Origin: an uncultured bacterium
GTDB taxonomy: Bacteria; Cyanobacteriota; Vampirovibrionia; Gastranaerophilales; Gastranaerophilaceae
DNA length: 56,039 bases
Reading direction: 5' to 3'
NCBI GenBank assembly: GCA_949296355.1
Contig: CASFPS010000016.1
Location: 1 to 56,039 of the forward strand
The position numbers and the translations under genes were made by a program. This document shows positions 1 to 7,314 of the stretch, one piece after another. The notes below the pieces were generated by a model that was not told the DNA's origin, did no database searches, and saw nothing but the letters and a program-made list of their open reading frames with translations. Numbering within the stretch: position 1 is the first letter of the stretch; every line of letters starts with the position of its first letter.

Positions 1-32
1 TTCACAGGATATTTATATGTTACAATCTTATT

Positions 33-314
33 ATGATTAAATCTTTCAAATGTAAAGAAACAGAGAAAATATGGAATGAAAAGTTCTCTAAGAAACTCCC
101 GCAAGATATTCAAAAACGTGCGCTACAGAAACTAAGAATGCTCCATATCGCTTCTATTCTTGACGATTTAAAAATTCCGCCGAGTAATTGCCTTGAAATT
201 TTAACAGGTGACAGACAAGGGCAATACTCTATCCGTATCAATGACCAGTTTAGAATATGTTTCAGATGGTTGGACAATCATTCTTTTGATGTTGAAATAG
301 TTGATTATCACTAG
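33..314 (+). CDS. higB: HigB/RelE-family toxin of a type II toxin-antitoxin pair
   Basis: The 93-residue protein has the full pattern of the HigB branch of RelE-like ribosome-dependent mRNA endonucleases: an N-terminal KSFKCKETEKIW segment, KLPQDIQKRALQKLRML in the first helix pair, the ILTGDRQGQYSIRINDQFRICF core near residues 56-78, and the C-terminal VEIVDYH. Length is normal for the family. HigB-type toxins cleave mRNA on the ribosome and are neutralised by a HigA antitoxin encoded just downstream. Here that partner is damaged. No Shine-Dalgarno sequence precedes the ATG, but TACAAT at 21-26 lies seven bases before it, which would fit a leaderless mRNA; the -35 region is outside the window. 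Family identity is clear; activity is not shown. Confidence 0.88.
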   Translation: MIKSFKCKETEKIWNEKFSKKLPQDIQKRALQKLRMLHIASILDDLKIPPSNCLEILTGDRQGQYSIRINDQFRICFRWLDNHSFDVEIVDYH

Positions 315-414
315 GTTTTAGTTATTTATCTTAATAAACTTTTCTTGCAGGGTTGAAATTACGTGATACGTACTATATAATATAAATAGATGATACTTAT
401 ATGGAGATGTTTTC

Positions 415-670
415 ATGGCTGAATACATTGAATTAACAACTTACGCAAAATGCCTTAGCCAATGCAATATTTGTGCCGCCAAACAGAATACATCAGATTA
501 TTAAAGGTCAAAGAAGAATTACGGCAGATACAGATTTGCGTTTGACGACATACTTTGGGCTTTCTCAAGGATATTTCCTGCGTTATCAGGAAGATTATGA
601 ACTCAGGATAGCAAGACGCAATATTGCTGATGACATAAAAAAGATTAAGCCAATCCAAGCATTAGGATAA
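415..670 (+). pseudogene. higA: higA antitoxin, broken by internal deletion and frameshift
   Basis: An ATG at 415 with GGAG eight bases upstream begins MAEYIELTTYA, the usual HigA start, but this frame stops after 28 codons. The rest of a HigA/VapI-type Xre-family protein continues in another frame from about 437 (QLTQNALANAIFVPPNRIHQ, then RRITADTDLRLTTYFGLSQGYF) to the stop at 670. Compared with intact relatives, about 13-15 codons (the GEILKEEF...PLG part of helix 1) are missing at the junction, with a frame change. A shorter product could start at GTG 473 but would lack the front half of the helix-turn-helix. Either the pair is dead, or the surviving C-terminal part still binds toxin. Confidence 0.75.
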
Positions 671-684
671 TAATTAGTGAAAAT

Positions 685-879
685 TTACGCATACTCCAGC
701 CCCAGAACAATTCTCATGTTATAGTATTCCGTTGAGGACTCTTTCATAATACGGACAAGCTCGGTGTAAAGACTCATGCTTGACTTGACGGTTTTACCAG
801 ATAAGATATTCTTGTCAAAGAGTTTCAGAACAGTAACCTTGTCAATAATTTTATGAATATGTGGTTTTCCGGTACAACG
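685..879 (-). pseudogene. 3' remnant of an unrecognised gene
   Basis: On the minus strand an open frame of about 65 codons ends at TAA (685-687) and reads TGKPHIHKIID, then KVTVLKLFDKN, then SLYTELVRIMKE and finally RIVLGLEYA. The residue mix and a helix-rich pattern look protein-like, but there is no start codon with a ribosome site, and an in-frame stop precedes it. I do not recognise the family. It sits next to the broken higA, so it may be the tail of a gene lost with the toxin-antitoxin decay. It could also be a chance open frame. Confidence 0.3.
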
Positions 880-905
880 TTATAACTTTATTTTTGGAGA
901 ATTAG

Positions 906-1133
906 ATGAAAATAAACAAATTAGTTACCTCTTATGGTATTATCACAAATCCTGACAAACACATTGCCAAAATGGTTATAAAACAGCCATATTTAGCTAA
1001 ATTTATTATTGAAAAACCGATAGAAAAGGGACTCCAACAGCTTAAAGCTAGTGGTATACAGCTTATGCCGGTCAGTCCGGGTTTAGCACCAAAAACCTCT
1101 TCGCTTGGACTTAAAATCAACAAATTGATATAA
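906..1133 (+). CDS. small hypothetical protein
   Basis: A 75-residue protein starts at an ATG preceded by GGAGA about eight bases upstream, so initiation is credible. It begins MKINKLVTSYGIITNPDKH and ends LGLKINKLI; the middle is a basic, amphipathic stretch (KHIAKMVIKQPYLAKFIIEKP). No known domain, signal peptide or membrane segment is evident. Another protein in this window (14915) begins similarly, with MRINNVG, a short 'M-K/R-I-N' opening that may mark a lineage-specific group; that link is only a suggestion. It is monocistronic, followed by about 190 AT-rich bases. Confidence 0.5.
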   Translation: MKINKLVTSYGIITNPDKHIAKMVIKQPYLAKFIIEKPIEKGLQQLKASGIQLMPVSPGLAPKTSSLGLKINKLI

Positions 1134-1327
1134 CTTTGTGTTGGCAGGAAGGATGTGGTAAGTTTCAAGATTTACTGCACCCTACTCTCTCTGATAGATG
1201 AATTGTAAGTTGTTTTGTATATTATATTTCTAAAAATATAATCCTAATTTAGAAATTTATCATTTAGAAATATTAAATTAATTGCTCTTATGGCATTTTT
1301 GTAATATGATATTCAAGAGAGGTAGAA

Positions 1328-1441
1328 ATGGATTTTTTTAGAAGAAACAAAAAAGTTATAGTGGGGTTTATCTTTGCCGCAGTTGCTTTATGGCTGTTAG
1401 GCGGAACTGCTATTGTTGCAGTATTAAGCATGGGGAAATAA
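1328..1441 (+). CDS. 37-residue membrane peptide upstream of the M23 hydrolase
   Basis: A short gene has AGAGAGG ahead of its ATG. It encodes MDFFRRNKKVIVGF followed by one strong hydrophobic helix (about residues 11-34, ending VAVLSMGK): a positively charged N-terminus and one transmembrane segment. Its stop (1439-1441) lies two bases before the ATG of the M23 hydrolase, and its last codons supply that gene's GGGG ribosome site, so the two are very likely co-translated. Function unknown. A membrane peptide coupled to a peptidoglycan hydrolase could anchor or regulate it. The alternative is a plain translational leader. Confidence 0.6.
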   Translation: MDFFRRNKKVIVGFIFAAVALWLLGGTAIVAVLSMGK

Positions 1442-1443
1442 AG

Positions 1444-2556
1444 ATGGCGCCGAAGAAAATATTAACTTCATTAATATTTTTAGGTATTTTATTTAATACA
1501 GTTGTGTGCTGTAGCTCTTTTGCTGCGCAGGATTTGGAGGCGAAAAAGAAACAAACTCGTGCAAAAATTAATCATTTAAAATGGCTGGAGAGCCTTGAAA
1601 CGAACAAATTGTACAAGAACCAACAAAAGTTAGAGAATGCAACAAATTCCCTGCAGCAGTCTAAAACACAAATAATATCCGTGCAAAGAGAGCTGGATGA
1701 TATGCAGGTTCAGCTGGATAAAGCTGCTGCCGAGTACACAAGCTTAAATAATGTTCTTGCAATGCATATAAGGAAAGTTTTTAAAACCCAGCGAAAGGCT
1801 TTCTTTGAACTTCTAATTACATCAGAAGATATTAATATGCTTGTGGATAGAGTATATTATCAGAAAATAATACTCAAAGATGATTATACCCGTATGTCGG
1901 AAGCAAAACAAAAGGCGCAGGAAATTGCCATGCTCAAATACAATATAGAAGCAAAAAAACGAAATCTCGAACGCTCGGTGGCTTCTATAAACACGCAGCA
2001 GACTTATATTCAAAGAGCCATTGCCAAGAATGAGAGCATGATAAACAAGTTGAGAACTGACAGGGTTGCTTATCAAAAAGCTGAACGTGAGCTTGCAAAA
2101 CAATCTGCAAGCATAGGCTCTTACATAAACAGAACCGCAAAAGATACGGATTTGCAAGTAGCTTCCGGTTTTATTAAGCCTATTCAGGGCAGGATTACTT
2201 CACCTTTCGGCTGGAGAACCCATCCTATTTTTAACAGCAAGTCTTTCCACTCGGGTGTAGATATCGGCGGTCCTAATTTAGGCGCAATCAAAGCTTCTAA
2301 TTCAGGAAAAGTTATTTATTCCGGATGGTACGGCGGCTACGGAAAAGTTGTAATTCTTGAGCATGGTGTTGTAAACGGAAAACCTATGACAACACTTTAC
2401 GCTCATATGAATTCTATAGCTGTATCAAACGGGCAGCGGGTTGCAAAGGGTCAAACAATCGGTTATGAAGGTACAACCGGTTACAGTACAGGTCCTCATT
2501 GTCACTTTGAAGTAAGAGTTAACGGACAGCCTAATAATCCGTTGAATTATATTTAG
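1444..2556 (+). CDS. EnvC-like M23 peptidase (murein hydrolase or hydrolase activator)
   Basis: I chose the ATG at 1444 rather than an in-frame ATG at 1390, because 1444 has a GGGGAAA ribosome site and leads straight into a signal peptide (MAPKKILTSLIFLGILFNTV, cleavage near SSFAAQ). Residues about 30-225 form a long coiled coil, as in EnvC/NlpD-type activators. Residues about 240-370 are a LytM/M23 domain with FGWRTHPIF, the H-x3-D pair in SFHSGVDIGG, LYAHM, and HCHFEV. These are the four zinc ligands, so the domain may be a true endopeptidase; many EnvC proteins lack them and only activate amidases. It acts in the periplasm on septal peptidoglycan. It lies six bases upstream of the lptD-like gene, likely in one transcript. 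Confidence 0.9.
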   Translation: MAPKKILTSLIFLGILFNTVVCCSSFAAQDLEAKKKQTRAKINHLKWLESLETNKLYKNQQKLENATNSLQQSKTQIISVQRELDDMQVQLDKAAAEYTSLNNVLAMHIRKVFKTQRKAFFELLITSEDINMLVDRVYYQKIILKDDYTRMSEAKQKAQEIAMLKYNIEAKKRNLERSVASINTQQTYIQRAIAKNESMINKLRTDRVAYQKAERELAKQSASIGSYINRTAKDTDLQVASGFIKPIQGRITSPFGWRTHPIFNSKSFHSGVDIGGPNLGAIKASNSGKVIYSGWYGGYGKVVILEHGVVNGKPMTTLYAHMNSIAVSNGQRVAKGQTIGYEGTTGYSTGPHCHFEVRVNGQPNNPLNYI

Positions 2557-2562
2557 CAGGAT

Positions 2563-4755
2563 ATGAAATTGAAAAAAACACTAATCTCATTAATATTATT
2601 TTCTCTAATAATCGGTAATGCAGCGTATGCGGAATATTCATTTGTAGATTCTTCCGACTTCACGGGCGATGCCTTTTTTACCCCGCCGGCATTGCAGGAA
2701 AAACAGCAGGAAGCTGCAAGGCAAACAAATGATACGGGTGTAAAGCACTCGGTTCCTCCATTAAAGAAGCTTCGTTTAAAGATTAAAAAGAAATTAAATG
2801 AGCGGCATGCAAAAAAGTATGAGCTGGCTCCAACGGCTCCGCAAGAGGATGATGTTTACGCGGCAGGAACAGAAACTTCGGAGTATGCATCACAGGAAAT
2901 CAAGGATGACTTTGATGAGACAATGATGCCTGATGGATTTGAAGCAGATCAGGAGTCTGTTGAAGACAATAAGAAAGTAAAAAAACATTTCTGGCAGAGA
3001 AAGCCTAAGAAATCACAGGCAGAAATTCAGGAAGAGGAAGACAATATAATTCTTGACTGCGAAAATGTTGATTATGATACAGATAATTATTGTGTTGTAG
3101 CTAACGGTGATGCAGTTATTACTTTTGTCAAGCAGGATACCACGGTAAAGGCTGATAAAATAACCTATGACCGTATGAATAATACAATTAAGGCAGAAGG
3201 TAATGTAAGAATCTTAAAAAACGGTCAAACAATAAACGGTGAATATATTTTTGTTGATTTAAACGAAGAAAATGCGCTTATAGAAAAACCTATTGCCCAG
3301 ACTGCAACAGTAAGCATAAAATCAGACAAAGGGTATGTTTACGGCGACAGAATTATACAGGAACAGGGTGAATTAACCGTTGATAAATCTTTCCCGATAA
3401 ATTTCCGCTCAATAAATACCGGACCAATGATGTCTTCCATGATGGTTCCGGAAGAAGAGACGCTTTCTGATGACATGGAAAAAGGCAGAATTGCTCTTAA
3501 GGCAAAAAGTATCAAAATAAGCCAGAAGGGTGATTTAATAGTTGCCGATATAAAAAAAGCTGCTTTATTCCGTGGAGATAAGAGGATAATAAAACTTCCG
3601 CCGGCTAAAATATATACGAACAAAAATTTTGATTTTGCCGAAACTGCATCATGGGAATTGGGTTCAATAAGAGGTCTGGGTATGTATTTAGGACCTGGGC
3701 ATGTATTTGAAATTCCGGGCGGCTCTGTATTAAAAGTAATGCCTATTTTGAATTATAATCACGGATTCGGAATCGGCGGTATTGCCCGTTACAGCAGTGC
3801 TTCTAACTGGACTCAGGCAGCTTACGGTACGGCAGACAGCAAGTTCCTGATAAGAGGTAGACAAAAACTTGATGATCACTTATCTTTGCAATATGTAATG
3901 AATGACTACTCCAGAGAATGGTTTTTAGGCAGACGCCGTGCAAAGTATGGTGCAAGTATCGTTTATGAAAACGGGTATGCAAAAGAAGGTTTTCTTCTGA
4001 AAAACCAGATGTCGAGTTTTGCTCATCAGTTTGATTTTGGTTATTTTCAGGATATCGATGAGGATTCAAGCTACAAAGAACTTGGAGGTTCCGAACTTGG
4101 TACTACAAGAACAAGATACATGGCTCAGGTAAACCAGAATTTCTATTCATACAAAAATGAAGATAAGCAGACTGTGTTTACATTAGGTATCGTAGGACAG
4201 TTATCTGCAGCTTTGTACGGTACGGGTGATACACAGGTTATTGGTCGTATCGGTCCTAATATGCATATTCAATATAAGCGTTGGATGCAGGATATAGGTT
4301 ATTTCCATTCCGCTTATGAAGATAATACGCCAATGCCGGTTTATGATTCTTACAGATACGGAAAGTCTAATATATATGTAAGAGAATATATAAGGCTTAA
4401 TAAGTATTTAACACTTTCCTGGTTTGGTTCAATGAATATATCCAACGATTCTCCAAATGACAAAATGTTTCAGGAAAATGCGTTCTTTATCTCTGTAGGA
4501 CCGGATGATATTAAATTTAGTATCGGGTATGACTTTATCCGTGAAAATACCAGATTTATGGTAGAAGTCATGATGGATACCAAAGGAACGAAGGTTGAGT
4601 ATGACAGATTGGAAATAAAACAGGATAAGAAATCACAGAAGAAATCCGAGGATTACTCGGAAGAGCCGGAAAAAGATTTCCAGCAGCCGCAGAAGGCGCC
4701 TGTTCTCCAGCATGCAGTGGTAGAAGATGTAAAGAATATGGAAGATGTTTTATAA
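2563..4755 (+). CDS. lptD: LptD/OstA-like outer-membrane LPS assembly protein
   Basis: The 730-residue protein has a signal peptide (MKLKKTLISLILFSLIIGNA, cleavage after AYA). A charged low-complexity spacer rich in Lys and Glu runs to about residue 160. An OstA/LptA-type beta-jellyroll follows at about 160-270 (ILDCENVDYD, VVANGDAVITF, VKADKITYDR, TIKAEGNVRI). The rest is Gly/Tyr/Asp-rich and beta-barrel-like. This fits LptD, which receives LPS from the periplasmic bridge and inserts it in the outer leaflet. The long acidic-basic spacer before the jellyroll and the extra charged C-terminal tail are unusual. The partner ABC transporter genes lie elsewhere (lptB and lptF/G at 48-50 kb). Its 3' end overlaps the aldolase gene by 11 bases. 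Confidence 0.8.
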   Translation: MKLKKTLISLILFSLIIGNAAYAEYSFVDSSDFTGDAFFTPPALQEKQQEAARQTNDTGVKHSVPPLKKLRLKIKKKLNERHAKKYELAPTAPQEDDVYAAGTETSEYASQEIKDDFDETMMPDGFEADQESVEDNKKVKKHFWQRKPKKSQAEIQEEEDNIILDCENVDYDTDNYCVVANGDAVITFVKQDTTVKADKITYDRMNNTIKAEGNVRILKNGQTINGEYIFVDLNEENALIEKPIAQTATVSIKSDKGYVYGDRIIQEQGELTVDKSFPINFRSINTGPMMSSMMVPEEETLSDDMEKGRIALKAKSIKISQKGDLIVADIKKAALFRGDKRIIKLPPAKIYTNKNFDFAETASWELGSIRGLGMYLGPGHVFEIPGGSVLKVMPILNYNHGFGIGGIARYSSASNWTQAAYGTADSKFLIRGRQKLDDHLSLQYVMNDYSREWFLGRRRAKYGASIVYENGYAKEGFLLKNQMSSFAHQFDFGYFQDIDEDSSYKELGGSELGTTRTRYMAQVNQNFYSYKNEDKQTVFTLGIVGQLSAALYGTGDTQVIGRIGPNMHIQYKRWMQDIGYFHSAYEDNTPMPVYDSYRYGKSNIYVREYIRLNKYLTLSWFGSMNISNDSPNDKMFQENAFFISVGPDDIKFSIGYDFIRENTRFMVEVMMDTKGTKVEYDRLEIKQDKKSQKKSEDYSEEPEKDFQQPQKAPVLQHAVVEDVKNMEDVL

Positions 4756-5371
4756 GAATAAGTTAATTAATAAAATTATTAAATACGGAAAACTTTGCGG
4801 AGAGAAAAATTATTCTCCGGGGTATTCAGGCAATATTTCCGCAAGGTACAAAAACGATAATATGCTTATAACAACCTCCGGATCTTCTAACGGATATTTG
4901 ACGAAAAAGCATATTGTACTAACGGATTTTGACGGAAACAGTCTTGAGACGGGCAAGAAACCTTCAAGCGAGAAGTTTTTGCATGCAGGAATTTACAAAT
5001 TGAGACCGGAATTTAATTTTATAATCCATGTTCATGCACCTTATTTAAGCAGCTTTGCCTCTGCAGGTAAGGATTTGATGCAGCCTGTTATGGCTGAGAA
5101 TGTATTTTATTTTGGCGGCATTCCGCTTGCTGAATACGCACTTCCTTCAACGATGCAGCTTGTTGAAAATACTGTTAAATATTTTGATAAATATGATGCG
5201 GCTTTGATGGCAAACCACGGGTTTGTTGTCGGGTCAAAAACCATTGAAGATGCTTATATGAAGCTTGAGCTGGCTGAATCCTATGCGCAGGTGGTTTTGA
5301 ATACGGAAATCTTAGGCGGAGCTAAGACTTTAACCGAAGATGAAGCGAAGAAAATTTTGGATATGAGATAA
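4745..5371 (+). CDS. class II aldolase/adducin family protein
   Basis: The 208-residue protein has the class II (zinc) aldolase hallmarks: GYSGNISAR near residue 30, TTSGSSNG, KPSSEKFLH (catalytic Glu), IIHVHAPY (two zinc His) and ANHGFVV (third zinc His). The closest enzyme types are L-fuculose-1-phosphate aldolase, L-ribulose-5-phosphate epimerase and methylthioribulose-1-phosphate dehydratase (MtnB); sequence alone does not settle which. It starts inside the end of the lptD-like gene, so it is translationally coupled to it. It faces speE, whose by-product methylthioadenosine feeds the MtnB route, but no other salvage gene is here to support MtnB. A bidirectional terminator follows at once. 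Confidence 0.82.
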   Translation: MFYKNKLINKIIKYGKLCGEKNYSPGYSGNISARYKNDNMLITTSGSSNGYLTKKHIVLTDFDGNSLETGKKPSSEKFLHAGIYKLRPEFNFIIHVHAPYLSSFASAGKDLMQPVMAENVFYFGGIPLAEYALPSTMQLVENTVKYFDKYDAALMANHGFVVGSKTIEDAYMKLELAESYAQVVLNTEILGGAKTLTEDEAKKILDMR

Positions 5372-5376
5372 AAAAC

Positions 5377-5397
5377 GAGCCCTTACATAAAGGGCTC
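5377..5397. terminator. bidirectional Rho-independent terminator
   Basis: A perfect 8-bp stem GAGCCCTT/AAGGGCTC with a 5-base loop is flanked by A-runs on the left and ATTTT on the right. It serves the convergent aldolase (plus) and speE (minus) genes. Confidence 0.85.
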
Positions 5398-5407
5398 ATT
5401 TTAGATT

Positions 5408-6244
5408 TTATAACAATTCTTTTAAATAATTCGGAAGCGCAAATCTTGCATTGTGGTAATCTTTGTTATAGATTTTGCAAGTCTTTGTGATAGCTTCCCC
5501 TCTTCGTTCATCCCAGTAAGATAGCGGTTTAACTGTTTCTGAACAAAATGCCCACGCCCAGTATCCGCCAGGGTATGTCGGAATATTAGAAGTATATGTT
5601 GCACAAATCGGAAATACTTTTTTAAGAAGGTTGTACATTTTTTTTATTTCTTCTTTGTTTACAAAAGGTGATTCTGATTGTGCTGCCATAATTCCGCCGG
5701 ATTTAAGTGAACGTTTTACGTTTGTATAAAATTCTTCAGTAAACAAGCCTTCACCCGGTCCCATAGGATCAGTTGAGTCAATAAGTACAATATCAAACAT
5801 ATTTTCTTTGTCTTTAATGTATTCAATAGCGTCCTGAACCAGAATTTTACATTTAGGATTGTCCAGCTCGCAGGAAATTGTAGGAAGGTATTTTTTGCAA
5901 GCTTCAATTACCAGGCCGTCAATTTCACATAATACAACTTTTTCCACGGTATCGTGCTTAAGGACTTCTCTTACGGTTCCGCCATCGCCGCCGCCAATTA
6001 CAAGAACTGTTTTCGGGCATTTGTGGTGCATCATAGGTATATGTGCAATCATTTCATGATAGTGAAACTCATCACCTTCTGTTGTCATCATTAAATCATC
6101 AAGAGTTAAAATTTTCCCAAGAGAAGAATCTGTATCAATGATTTCAACTTTCTGGAAAGGTGACTGTTCGGAAAATAGAACTTCTTTTTGTTTAATAGCT
6201 ATACCAAACCCTGCCGGTGTTATTTCTTTATAGAATTCTGTCAT
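5408..6244 (-). CDS. speE: spermidine synthase (polyamine aminopropyltransferase)
   Basis: The 278-residue protein transfers the aminopropyl group of decarboxylated S-adenosylmethionine to putrescine in the cytosol. Motifs seen: SLGKILTLDDLMMTTEGDEFHYHEMIAH (typical N-terminal strand-loop), the nucleotide-binding VIGGGDGGTVREV, ILVQDAIEYI and the catalytic IDSTDPMGPGEGLF. Length and motif order are standard. Its ATG overlaps the stop of the upstream HIT gene by four bases (ATGA), so the two are co-translated. No speD lies in the window. Confidence 0.95.
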   Translation of the reverse strand: MTEFYKEITPAGFGIAIKQKEVLFSEQSPFQKVEIIDTDSSLGKILTLDDLMMTTEGDEFHYHEMIAHIPMMHHKCPKTVLVIGGGDGGTVREVLKHDTVEKVVLCEIDGLVIEACKKYLPTISCELDNPKCKILVQDAIEYIKDKENMFDIVLIDSTDPMGPGEGLFTEEFYTNVKRSLKSGGIMAAQSESPFVNKEEIKKMYNLLKKVFPICATYTSNIPTYPGGYWAWAFCSETVKPLSYWDERRGEAITKTCKIYNKDYHNARFALPNYLKELL

Positions 6245-6561
6245 AGTCTTATACTCCCTGCTAAAATATGTATATGCAGGTGGAAAACTTCCTGTCCTGC
6301 CTCTTTTCCCGTATTAATTACGGTTCTGTATGATTTAAGCCCGGCTGCTTTAGCAGCTTCTTTAACTGTCATCATAAGTTTACCAAGTAAAACTTCATCA
6401 TCCAGTTCATTTAAAGATTCAACGTGTTTTCTCGGAACAACGAGCAAATGCGTGTCAGCCTTAGGATTGATATCTTTAAACACAACTGCGTATTCATTTT
6501 CATACACAAATTCTGTATTGAAATCGCCGTTTATGATTTTGCAAAAAATGCATTCAGACAT
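6241..6561 (-). CDS. HIT-family (histidine triad) nucleotide hydrolase
   Basis: The 106-residue protein is a HinT/PKCI-type HIT protein: CIFCKIINGDFNTEFVYEN at the start, KADTHLLVVPRKHVESL in the middle and the histidine triad HLHIHIL near the C-terminus. These proteins hydrolyse adenosine phosphoramidates and related nucleotides. It is the first gene of a two-gene operon with speE (four-base overlap), a pairing with no obvious pathway logic. The first ATG is used; GGAGAGAA lies just upstream on the minus strand. Confidence 0.93.
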   Translation of the reverse strand: MSECIFCKIINGDFNTEFVYENEYAVVFKDINPKADTHLLVVPRKHVESLNELDDEVLLGKLMMTVKEAAKAAGLKSYRTVINTGKEAGQEVFHLHIHILAGSIRL

Positions 6562-6704
6562 GTTTTCTCTCCTTTTATCTTAAATATATTGTACCAAAAA
6601 CTTTTAAATTAATAGTATTTATCTTAATGAAACTTATAGATTATCCTCTTTGAGATATTCATTTATGTATTTTTATCAAATTATATTGTCGGAAAGGAGT
6701 TTTA

Positions 6705-7247
6705 ATGTCAACAGTAGAGCCAATAAGAAATAAGGAAGAGATAAAAAGAGTTGAAAATTTTTTAGCGCATCAAAGTCAGAGAAACTTGCTGCTATTTACT
6801 CTCGGTGTAAACAGCGGACTGAGAATTTCAGATCTTCTGGCGCTGAATGTAGGGGATGTTCGCAAGAGAACTTATATACAGCTTAGAGAAAAGAAAACAG
6901 GAAAATCTAAAAAATTTCCTATTAATGCAAAATTAAGACCAATGCTCGATAAATTTACACTAAGGCGAGATTTTGATGAACCGCTTTTTCTTTCAGCATA
7001 CCAGAACCGGCTAAACAGAGTCGCGGCGTATGCAATTATTAAAAAAGCCTGCGAATCGGCAGGTATAGAAGCCCGTATCGGGATTCATACAATGCGAAAA
7101 ACATTTGGCTATCATCATTATCAAAAGTTCAAAGACCTGGCTATTTTGCAAAAAATTTTTAATCATTCAAGTCCTCAGGTTACTCTTCGTTATATATGTA
7201 TAGAACAGGATCAGATAGAGAGCAGTTATAGTAATTTTGTTCTTTAG
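6705..7247 (+). CDS. tyrosine recombinase, catalytic domain only
   Basis: The 180-residue protein carries the phage-integrase catalytic set: Arg in NSGLRISDLLALN, Lys in EKKTGKSKKF, His-x-x-Arg in GIHTMRKTFGYHHY, a second His in IFNHSSPQVTLRYI and the Tyr nucleophile in that RYI. It lacks the usual N-terminal SAM-like core-binding domain of about 100 residues. The strong AAGGAG before the ATG and an intact frame indicate a real short gene rather than a truncation. Such stand-alone domains occur in Firmicutes and related gut bacteria, often as resolvase or integrase accessories. No att sites or phage genes adjoin it. Confidence 0.85.
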   Translation: MSTVEPIRNKEEIKRVENFLAHQSQRNLLLFTLGVNSGLRISDLLALNVGDVRKRTYIQLREKKTGKSKKFPINAKLRPMLDKFTLRRDFDEPLFLSAYQNRLNRVAAYAIIKKACESAGIEARIGIHTMRKTFGYHHYQKFKDLAILQKIFNHSSPQVTLRYICIEQDQIESSYSNFVL

Positions 7248-7277
7248 GATTGAAAAAAGTTATACTGCTTTATTTTG

Positions 7278-7286
7278 TGATATAAT
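7278..7286 (+). promoter_or_regulatory. extended -10 promoter of ugd
   Basis: TGATATAAT, an exact TGn-TATAAT extended -10 element, lies 28 bases before the ugd start codon. No good -35 sits 17 bases upstream, as is allowed with an extended -10. Confidence 0.6.
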
Positions 7287-7314
7287 AATATCTGTAGTAT
7301 AGAGGGTGGGCTGT

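Noticed and set aside
1390-1443. Extended N-terminus of the M23 hydrolase from ATG 1390
   Set aside because: It would overlap the small membrane peptide gene and bury the signal peptide; 1444 has the ribosome site.
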